Shown here piece by piece: positions 1 to 5,350 of a stretch of 5,350 nucleotides of DNA. Position 1 is the stretch's first letter. Each line of letters opens with the position of its first letter. The DNA lies in contig JBELHJ010000097.1 of NCBI GenBank assembly GCA_042091495.1, positions 1 through 5,350 on the forward strand, given 5' to 3'. The notes under the pieces are model-generated. The model was not told where the DNA came from and made no database searches. It saw only the letters and a program-made list of their open reading frames with translations. The translations under genes were made by a program, and so were the position numbers. The DNA comes from JBELHJ01 sp042091495 (lineage in GTDB: Bacteria > Bacteroidota > Bacteroidia > Flavobacteriales > Flavobacteriaceae).

Positions 1-642
1 TCCAGAGGCTCCAAATCCAATTTGCGGAATAATATGTCCAGTAACTAAAAAGGAGATGTATATGGCAGGAACCATGAAAGCAAAAATCAATACAATATAT
101 TGTGCTACTTGAGTATAGGTAATACCTTTCATACCTCCAAGAACAGCATAAAATAAAACAATTGCCATCCCAATTATTACTCCCGTAGTAATGTCTACTT
201 CTAAATACCTTGAAAACACCACGCCAACCCCACGCATTTGTCCAGCTATATAGGTAAATGACACTATTAGGGCGCAAAAAACAGCTACTGCTCTTGCTGT
301 ATTTGAATAATAGCGATCACCAATAAAATCCGGAACAGTAAACTTTCCAAATTTTCTTAAGTAAGGTGCTAAAAGTAGGGCGAGAAGCACATAACCTCCT
401 GTCCATCCCATCAGATATACAGAACCATCATAACCGTTAAATGAAATAATCCCCGCCATAGAAATAAAGGATGCAGCAGACATCCAATCAGCAGCAGTTG
501 CCATACCATTAGCCAAGGGATGAACCCCAGAGCCAGCCACATAAAATTCTTTAGTAGAGGATGCTCTAGACCAAATAGCTATCCCAATGTATAGTGTAAA
601 ACTTAAGCCAACAGCTATCCATATCCAATATTGTAAATCCAT
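1..642 (-). CDS. Sodium:solute symporter, acetate permease-like (VC_2705 type), N-terminal part; C-terminus beyond window
   Basis: Reading the minus strand from ATG at 642-640 gives 214 uninterrupted codons that run off the window at base 1, so only the N-terminal part (perhaps a third to two fifths of a usual SSS transporter) is present. Visible hallmarks are FYVAG at residues 33-37, NGMATAADWMSAASFI at 45-60, then the YLMGWTGGYV, YLRKFGKFTVPDFIGDRY, AGQMRGVGVVFSRYLEVD and FYAVLGGMKGITYTQVAQY stretches. These match the sodium:solute symporter family, subfamily VC_2705, often annotated as ActP-like acetate permease. About five or six hydrophobic helices fit the LeuT-fold core in the inner membrane. 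The family uses the sodium gradient to import small monocarboxylates; the substrate here is inferred, not shown. The start lies 6 bp after the stop of the DUF4212 gene, the usual partner arrangement, so the two are probably co-transcribed and translationally linked. Family assignment is firm, substrate is not. Confidence 0.93.
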   Translation of the reverse strand, partial: MDLQYWIWIAVGLSFTLYIGIAIWSRASSTKEFYVAGSGVHPLANGMATAADWMSAASFISMAGIISFNGYDGSVYLMGWTGGYVLLALLLAPYLRKFGKFTVPDFIGDRYYSNTARAVAVFCALIVSFTYIAGQMRGVGVVFSRYLEVDITTGVIIGMAIVLFYAVLGGMKGITYTQVAQYIVLIFAFMVPAIYISFLVTGHIIPQIGFGASG

Positions 643-648
643 ATTATT

Positions 649-897
649 TTAAGATTTAAAGGATTGATCAAGACGATTCATCAAAAAAATGTAAATAAAT
701 ATGATGATTACAAAGCCAAAAATCGCCCCTTGTTGTGCAAACCAAAATCCAAGTTTAAAACCTCCGATGGATATAGTGTTTAGATGACCCACAAAGAGGA
801 TACCACATCCAAAGGAAATAATAAACCAAAATGTTAATAACACACTAATGTACTTTATGTTTTTTTTCCAATATTGAGTTTTTTTGTCTGTTATCAT
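649..897 (-). CDS. DUF4212 small subunit of sodium:solute symporter
   Basis: This 82-residue protein has the family's length and pattern: a short charged N-terminus with YWKKN at 9-13, a first membrane helix at about 14-36, a short loop with GFKLGFWFAQQG at 46-57, a second helix at about 50-73 and a closing MNRLD at 73-77. This is the DUF4212 / putative solute:sodium symporter small subunit family, whose members are almost always encoded just before a VC_2705-type symporter, as here (6-bp gap). It is expected to sit in the inner membrane as an accessory subunit; its exact role is not established. The ATG at 897-895 is preceded on its strand by six A's and no Shine-Dalgarno motif, as is common in Bacteroidota. 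The first dozen codons are rich in A runs (complements of T runs at 860-867 and 879-885). Confidence 0.93.
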   Translation of the reverse strand: MITDKKTQYWKKNIKYISVLLTFWFIISFGCGILFVGHLNTISIGGFKLGFWFAQQGAIFGFVIIIFIYIFLMNRLDQSFKS

Positions 898-1047
898 TTT
901 TTTGTGGTTAGTTATGTATTAAAGATTGTTATCAATATAGCGATTTAATTAAATAGTAATTCATCATCATTAACACAGCTCTAAATTGTAATTTTATTTT
1001 TAAATGGATAATCTTAAATTGTAGAGCTTTCCATACAAGATAACTAG
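898..1047. promoter_or_regulatory. Divergent intergenic region, presumed promoters for both sides
   Basis: This 150-bp, strongly AT-rich gap separates the leftward symporter operon from the rightward haloperoxidase gene, so both promoters should lie here. I found no convincing match to the Bacteroidota -33 TTG / -7 TAnnTTTG consensus on either strand, only partial ones, so no promoter is placed. The gap holds a perfect 12-bp palindrome, ATTTAATTAAAT (943-954), which may be chance given the base composition, and the repeat arrangement at 977-1028 described separately. No Shine-Dalgarno motif precedes either start codon. The regulatory role is inferred from position only. Confidence 0.5.
977..1028. 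repeat. Paired 9-bp direct repeats flanked by 5-bp inverted repeats upstream of the haloperoxidase gene
   Basis: The 9-mer TAAATTGTA occurs at 982-990 and again at 1015-1023, exactly 33 bp apart (about three helical turns). The pair is bracketed by AGCTC (977-981) and GAGCT (1024-1028), which are reverse complements. Because the 9-mer has an AATT core, the outer parts can also be read as an imperfect inverted repeat: AGCTCTAAATT against the complement of AATTGTAGAGCT, with one extra G at 1021 and a 29-nt loop. The element ends 19 bp before the ATG at 1048. It could be a paired operator, a 5' leader hairpin, or chance in AT-rich DNA; function is inferred from placement only. Confidence 0.4.
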
Positions 1048-4000
1048 ATGAGTTTAAAAAATTGGCTTTTTTTGATTTTATGCTTCAAATTTCTCTTGAT
1101 TACAGGACAAAATTTTGAACGTGTAGAATACAAGATTGGTTTGAACGACATTGCTAATAACAATGGAGTTGCAGTTGCAGATTTTGATAATGACAATGAT
1201 CTAGATTTATTTATTGTTGCTCATTCAAGAGAAAATCCAGATGATCCGGTTACCTATAGTAGATTAATGCAGAATAATAATGATGGTACCTTTGAGGATA
1301 TCACTTTTGAAATGGGCCTCTTCGACTTATATACCATTGATGAAAGTATTGATGAATTTTATGGTTTAACAGGAACCAAATTTGGCGTATCATGGGGAGA
1401 TTATAATAATGATAGTTACCCCGATTTAGTATTTACGTTCAATGATAAACTTTTAATTTACAGAAATAATCAAGCAAATTCATTTACTAATGTAACAACT
1501 GAATTAGGTTTTAATGAAATTACTGAATGTGGTTATACGGGTGCTACCTGGTTTGATTATGATAATGACGGATTATTAGATTTGTTTTTGTGTGATTGGG
1601 GGCAGTGTAATGAAGGAAACGCTTTATATAGAAATTTAGGAGGTACAGTATTTGAGAATGTTACAGAATCTACAGGATTAAATGCATTTAGAAATTTTGC
1701 AAGTTTTACAGCATTTCCCTATGATTTTAATAAGGACGGATTTATAGATTTGTATGTAACTAACGATTTTAGTTACACCAACAGGCTGTATATCAATAAT
1801 GAAAATCATCAATTTACTGATCAATCTAGAGATTATGGTTTAGACTACGCTTCTGATGATATGGGTATTGCTTTTGGAGATTTTGATTTAGATCAACAAT
1901 TTGATATTTACATTACGACAAGATCAGACAGTCCACTTTTTAAATTTGATTCAGCGACATCAAAATATATAAATTGTGCCGATGACTTAAAAGTAAAAGC
2001 ATCAGGTTGGGGGTGGGGTACAAAGTTCGCAGATTTTGATTTGGACGGAGATGAGGATCTCATAGTAGCAAATGGCTTTGATTTTGAGAGTTTACCAAAG
2101 GAACAGAATATTTATTATGAAAATTTAAATGCCCAAGGTTTCAATAGGTTTGATTTAAAAAGTAGAACACATTTCGGAGCAGAAGATACGTTTTCAATGG
2201 AATTTCAAGATTTTGATTACGACAATGACGGAGATCTTGATTTGGTGTTAACCAATACCGACAATAATGTCTTTTTTTACGAAAATAAAGTCATTCATTC
2301 TGAAAACACTGAAGAGTATTCATGGTTAGAAGTTAAGTTAGAAGGAACACTATCCAATAGAGATGGTATTGGGACTTCTCTTGAAATGGAAACTAGTAAC
2401 GGTACTTTAGTACGGTATTTTAATGGAGTTGGTATGTTATCTCAGAGTCTTAAACCAGTTCATTTTGGATTTAAAGAAGACACCGAATTATCAAGTCTTA
2501 AAATTACATGGCCATCAGGTCAAGTTGATATCTATAATGACATATCAAAAAATGTAATTTATAAAGCTACCGAAGCATCAGGATTAGTAAATCTTAATGT
2601 ATTACCTAGCACAAAAATAGAGGGATGTACAGACCCTAATTCTTGTAATTACAACCCGGAGGCTTCTATTGATGATGGTTCATGTACTTATTTGGAGTCC
2701 AAAATCATTGAAGGGGCTCAATCTTCAATGTATTATAATTTAGAAACCTATTCATGTCCTTTAGATAGTGGTCAAGATGTAGAATGGCATGTTAAGGGGG
2801 GTCGTATTGTTGGTGGTCAAGGAACTAATTCAGTTTCTGTAGAATGGCATGTTACTGATTCTGCTGAAATATCAGCAAGAGTATTTAATTCAGAATGTTC
2901 TAGTGAGTGGATTTCCAAGCTAGTAGCGCTAGAATATAATGCCGATCTCGCTGAGAAATCAATAGCTAGAATTTGGAATGAATTACTTTTAGAAGGAATT
3001 AGAGGAGATTTTGCAAAACCTACCGTACATGCTAGAAATTTATTCCACTCGAGTATACTGATGTATGACATCTGGGCTGTTCATGATGATGTAGCTGACA
3101 CTTATTTTTTAGGAAAGACTCATAATAATATTTTGATTGAATTTGATTCATTTACGGCATTTAAGTCAAAAAATGAGTCTATCAATGAAGCCATTTCATA
3201 TGCAATGTATAGGTTGATAAGTCACAGGTATAGTGGTACTCCAGGTTTTGATAATCTTCAAGAGCGCATGATTATTCTTATGCAAGCTCTAGATTATGAT
3301 GTGTCTTATGATTCTCAAATTTATCAATATGGTAATGCTGCAGCTTTAGGGAACTATTTAGCCTCTCAACTCATTGATTTTGGTCTTAATGACGGATCAA
3401 GAGAAGCTTCAAATTATGATAATGCTTTTTATGAACCTATTAATTTGCCTTTAGTATTAGATGGTTACGATAATCAAAATTTTTCATCATTTAATCCCAA
3501 TAATTGGCAACCCCTAACTTTAGAATTGTTTATTGATCAATCAGGAAATATAATAGATAACAATACCCCTGATTTTTTGAGTCCAGAATGGGGTTCAGTT
3601 TATCCTTTTGCATTAAAGTCTTCACAACAAATCAACTATTCAAGAAATAATAATAATTATAAGGTTTATTTAGATCCCGGAGAGCCACCTTTATTCAATG
3701 CTCCTTTGAATTCTGATGGGTTTAATGATTATAAATCTGGTTTTGCTATGGTTTCAGTTTGGGGATCACATTTAGATCCAAATAATAATGTATTATGGGA
3801 TATTTCGCCTGGAGCTATCGGAAACCTAGATTTTGAAGCTTTATCAATAAATAATGTCATATCAAATTACAATTACTTAGATGGAGGTGATTTTAGTATG
3901 GGCCACCAAACTAATCCTGTAACTGGAAATATTTACGAATCTAATATGGTTAAACGTGGAGATTATACAAGAGTTTTAGCAGAGTTTTGGGCAGATGGTC

Positions 4001-5067
4001 CTGATTCTGAAACACCACCAGGACATTGGTTTACAATCTTGAATTATGTGAATGATAATCCATTATTAAATAAAAATTTTGAAGGTCAAAATGAAATATT
4101 ATCTGATTTAGAATGGGATGTTAAATCCTATTTTGCACTTGGTGGTGCTATGCATGACTCAGCAATTGCTGCATGGAGTGTTAAGGGATGGTATGATTAT
4201 ATCAGGCCAGTTTCTGCAATTCGATACATGTGTAGTTTAGGTCAAAGTTCTAACCCTGAAAAACCATCATATAACGCCTCAGGCATACCCTTAATTGAAG
4301 GATATATAGAGCTCATTGATTCAGCTGATCCTTTAGTAGGTTTAAACAATGAAAATTTAAATAAAATTAAGGTCAAAAGTTGGCGAGGGCATGATTATGT
4401 AGAAAATCCAAAAACAACAAGTGCAGGTGTAGATTGGATTTTAGGTGAAAGGTGGTGGCCATATCAACGCCCTAGTTTTGTAACTCCTCCTTTTGCGGGA
4501 TATGTTTCTGGGCATTCCACTTATTCTAGAGCTGCAGCTGAGGTTTTAACAGCATTTACTGGAACACCTTTTTTTCCTGGTGGTATGGGTGAGTTTAAGG
4601 CTCCTAAAGACGATTTTTTAGTATTTGAGAAAGGGCCTACCGAAACTGTTGTATTACAATGGGCTACCTATGCAGATGCAGCAGATCAATGCAGCTTATC
4701 ACGAATATGGGGTGGGATCCATCCCCCAGCCGATGATATTCCTGGACGCATTATGGGAGAGGTTATCGGAAAACAAGCATTTGAGCAGGCAAAAACATAT
4801 TTTAATACAACGCTCTCAGACATCGAAATAAATCAGAATATGTATGTATTTCCTAATCCAATTAATCCTGACAGATTTGTTATTTCTGGAACTGCATCTG
4901 ATTCTGAAATTTTATTATTTGATTTCAACGGGCGTCAGATCCCATTTCACTCCTATTTTTTTAATGAAGCTTCTAAACAAACCGAATTGAGTTTAAGACC
5001 CGGTGTGGCCTCTGGAGTATATCTTTTAAAAGTTTCAGGGAAGAGCTTCAAGTTAATTGTGAATTAG
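1048..5067 (+). CDS. Secreted FG-GAP/ASPIC propeller fused to vanadium-dependent haloperoxidase, with T9SS sorting domain
   Basis: The 1339-aa protein starts at ATG 1048, fixed by an in-frame TAG at 1045-1047. Residues 1-20 form a signal peptide, likely cut before Q21. Seven FG-GAP/VCBS repeats carry Asp-rich calcium loops beginning at D45, D118, D170, D226, D278, D329 and D390, which suggests a seven-bladed propeller. An ASPIC/UnbV domain follows (about 426-505: RDGIG at 438-442, HFG at 472-474, WPSG at 488-491), then a Cys linker (C527, C533, C546) and a PKD-like domain (about 552-625). Residues about 630-1250 are a vanadium haloperoxidase/PAP2 domain. Its motifs are K1046-x6-R1053-P, S1154-G1155-H1156 and S1218-R1219-x5-H1225-x3-D1229, matching the vanadate-binding set of Curvularia chloroperoxidase (K353, R360, S402-G403-H404, R490, H496). 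Residues 1265-1339 are a type A T9SS sorting domain (FPNP at 1268-1271). The predicted role is halide oxidation with hydrogen peroxide at the cell surface or outside; a phosphatase activity is the main alternative. Confidence 0.92.
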   Translation: MSLKNWLFLILCFKFLLITGQNFERVEYKIGLNDIANNNGVAVADFDNDNDLDLFIVAHSRENPDDPVTYSRLMQNNNDGTFEDITFEMGLFDLYTIDESIDEFYGLTGTKFGVSWGDYNNDSYPDLVFTFNDKLLIYRNNQANSFTNVTTELGFNEITECGYTGATWFDYDNDGLLDLFLCDWGQCNEGNALYRNLGGTVFENVTESTGLNAFRNFASFTAFPYDFNKDGFIDLYVTNDFSYTNRLYINNENHQFTDQSRDYGLDYASDDMGIAFGDFDLDQQFDIYITTRSDSPLFKFDSATSKYINCADDLKVKASGWGWGTKFADFDLDGDEDLIVANGFDFESLPKEQNIYYENLNAQGFNRFDLKSRTHFGAEDTFSMEFQDFDYDNDGDLDLVLTNTDNNVFFYENKVIHSENTEEYSWLEVKLEGTLSNRDGIGTSLEMETSNGTLVRYFNGVGMLSQSLKPVHFGFKEDTELSSLKITWPSGQVDIYNDISKNVIYKATEASGLVNLNVLPSTKIEGCTDPNSCNYNPEASIDDGSCTYLESKIIEGAQSSMYYNLETYSCPLDSGQDVEWHVKGGRIVGGQGTNSVSVEWHVTDSAEISARVFNSECSSEWISKLVALEYNADLAEKSIARIWNELLLEGIRGDFAKPTVHARNLFHSSILMYDIWAVHDDVADTYFLGKTHNNILIEFDSFTAFKSKNESINEAISYAMYRLISHRYSGTPGFDNLQERMIILMQALDYDVSYDSQIYQYGNAAALGNYLASQLIDFGLNDGSREASNYDNAFYEPINLPLVLDGYDNQNFSSFNPNNWQPLTLELFIDQSGNIIDNNTPDFLSPEWGSVYPFALKSSQQINYSRNNNNYKVYLDPGEPPLFNAPLNSDGFNDYKSGFAMVSVWGSHLDPNNNVLWDISPGAIGNLDFEALSINNVISNYNYLDGGDFSMGHQTNPVTGNIYESNMVKRGDYTRVLAEFWADGPDSETPPGHWFTILNYVNDNPLLNKNFEGQNEILSDLEWDVKSYFALGGAMHDSAIAAWSVKGWYDYIRPVSAIRYMCSLGQSSNPEKPSYNASGIPLIEGYIELIDSADPLVGLNNENLNKIKVKSWRGHDYVENPKTTSAGVDWILGERWWPYQRPSFVTPPFAGYVSGHSTYSRAAAEVLTAFTGTPFFPGGMGEFKAPKDDFLVFEKGPTETVVLQWATYADAADQCSLSRIWGGIHPPADDIPGRIMGEVIGKQAFEQAKTYFNTTLSDIEINQNMYVFPNPINPDRFVISGTASDSEILLFDFNGRQIPFHSYFFNEASKQTELSLRPGVASGVYLLKVSGKSFKLIVN
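2778..2854 (+). repeat. In-frame 17-bp direct repeat within the PKD-like domain
   Basis: The 17-mer TGTAGAATGGCATGTTA occurs at 2778-2794 and again at 2838-2854, exactly 60 bp (20 codons) apart and in the same frame. Both copies encode VEWHV (residues 578-582 and 598-602). In PKD-like domains of this type two beta strands with W-x-V patterns flank a GG...GQGTNS turn, so some protein-level similarity is expected. Identity of all 17 bases, including silent positions, is more than the fold requires. It may reflect a small duplication or gene conversion between strands. Confidence 0.7.
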
Positions 5068-5076
5068 TCTTGAAGC
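5045..5076 (+). terminator. Long hairpin over the haloperoxidase stop codon, candidate terminator or 3' stabiliser
   Basis: GCTTCAAG (5045-5052) pairs perfectly with CTTGAAGC (5069-5076). Inside it, TAATT (5054-5058) pairs with AATTA (5062-5066) around a GTG loop. With a T5053-G5067 wobble and one bulged base (T5068) this makes a stem of 14 pairs with a three-base loop. The TAG stop (5065-5067) lies within the 3' arm. What follows is AT-rich (GTTTATATTTC at 5080-5090) but is not a clean T run. It therefore fits an imperfect intrinsic terminator or an mRNA 3'-end stabilising hairpin rather than a textbook terminator. No other stem-loop was seen before the next gene. Confidence 0.5.
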
Positions 5077-5110
5077 AACGTTTATATTTCTACAAAGGAT
5101 TCTAATTTAA

Positions 5111-5136
5111 TTGTAAATAAGAGCAGACTAACTTTA
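5111..5136 (+). promoter_or_regulatory. Weak candidate Bacteroidota promoter for the metalloprotease gene
   Basis: TAACTTTA at 5129-5136 matches the Bacteroidota -7 consensus TAnnTTTG except at the last base, and a TTG lies at 5111-5113. The 15-bp spacing is shorter than the usual range, and the implied start site would leave only a very short leader before the ATG at 5148. It is listed because a hairpin separates the two genes and a separate promoter would be expected, but such matches are frequent in AT-rich DNA. Confidence 0.2.
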
Positions 5137-5147
5137 ATACCTTCACC

Positions 5148-5350
5148 ATGAGATTTTTTATTGTAATCTTTTTGACCCAATTGTATTGTGGTTTTGCTCA
5201 AAAAAAAATTGATTTCAAGGAACTCAAAACCATTTCTGGTTTTTTTAAAACATATTATGATAATTTTAAAGGTAAATTATATCTGGAAGTTGATAAACTG
5301 AATCACGCTTTCATATATGTAAGTGCCTTGAGTCAAGGTGTTGGAAATAA
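5148..5350 (+). CDS. Secreted zinc-dependent metalloprotease, DUF5117/DUF4953-like, N-terminal fragment
   Basis: Only the first 67 codons are present; the frame is open at the window end. The ATG at 5148 is the first in-frame start after an in-frame TAA at 5118-5120. Residues 1-17 form a signal peptide (Arg, a hydrophobic core, then GFA before Q18). C14 is not in a lipobox, so a soluble periplasmic or secreted protein is more likely than a lipoprotein. The following part, GFFKTYYDNFKGKLYLEVDK and then FIYVSALSQGVGN, resembles the opening of the large DUF5117/DUF5118 metalloproteases, whose N-terminus typically reads GFFxxYWDexxGKxxLEI...FLYVxSLaxGxGSN. Members carry a downstream HExxH zinc site, which would lie outside the window and cannot be verified. 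It shares the strand of the haloperoxidase gene with an 80-bp gap and an intervening hairpin, so read-through is possible but not required. The family call rests on a short stretch. Confidence 0.75.
   Translation, partial: MRFFIVIFLTQLYCGFAQKKIDFKELKTISGFFKTYYDNFKGKLYLEVDKLNHAFIYVSALSQGVGN

Noticed and set aside
860..885. T8 and T7 runs as a phase-variation switch in the DUF4212 gene
   Set aside because: Such runs are common in AT-rich Bacteroidota gene starts rich in Lys codons, the frame is intact, and no sign of variation can be seen from one sequence.
943..954. Perfect 12-bp palindrome ATTTAATTAAAT as an operator
   Set aside because: It is made only of A and T in a very AT-rich gap, so chance is a sufficient explanation; it is mentioned only within the intergenic entry.
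1048..1110. Lipoprotein signal for the large protein
   Set aside because: The N-terminal Cys (C12) lies within the hydrophobic core, not in a lipobox, and the region ends in TG before Q21, which fits ordinary signal peptidase I cleavage.
1180..2250. The repeated GATTTTGAT-like DNA as a tandem repeat or mobile element
   Set aside because: The similarity comes from repeated codons of the Asp-rich calcium loops; spacing and surrounding sequence differ, as in FG-GAP repeats.
2817..3071. Open frame of 84 codons on the minus strand
   Set aside because: It lies wholly inside the PKD-like/haloperoxidase coding region on the opposite strand, has no recognisable motif, and is explained as a shadow of the real gene.
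4625..4831. Open frame of 68 codons on the plus strand in another frame
   Set aside because: It overlaps the conserved third vanadate-binding motif and the domain end of the haloperoxidase, and its translation resembles no family I know.

Overview
The window looks like a chromosomal piece of a low-G+C, probably marine member of the Bacteroidota, most likely Flavobacteriia. The evidence is an AT-rich sequence, start codons preceded by A/T-rich stretches rather than Shine-Dalgarno motifs, a C-terminal type IX secretion (T9SS) type A sorting domain, a Cys-rich CTDPN...DDGSC linker familiar from marine flavobacterial surface proteins, and a secreted DUF5117-type metalloprotease start. No mobile element, CRISPR array, tRNA or rRNA was seen.

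Layout. Bases 1-897 (minus strand) hold a two-gene operon. A DUF4212 small subunit (649-897) is followed after 6 bp by the N-terminal 214 codons of a sodium:solute symporter of the acetate-permease-like VC_2705 type (642 down to 1, cut by the window edge). Bases 898-1047 are a 150-bp divergent intergenic region with a notable repeat arrangement (977-1028). Bases 1048-5067 (plus strand) are one very large gene of 1339 codons. A strong hairpin (5045-5076) lies over its stop codon. After an 80-bp gap, 5148-5350 is the start of a secreted DUF5117/DUF4953-like zinc metalloprotease, cut by the window end.

The centre of interest is the 1339-aa protein. In order it has a signal peptide, seven FG-GAP/VCBS-type repeats with calcium-binding Asp loops (a likely seven-bladed propeller), an ASPIC/UnbV domain, a short Cys-rich linker, a PKD-like domain, a full vanadium-dependent haloperoxidase/PAP2 domain with every vanadate-binding motif intact, and a T9SS sorting domain. 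It therefore reads as a surface-attached or secreted halogenating enzyme (or a related phosphatase) joined to a CRTAC1-like adhesive propeller. The flanking genes (a carboxylate-type symporter and a secreted protease) fit a surface-active heterotroph, but nothing in the sequence shows that they work with the haloperoxidase.
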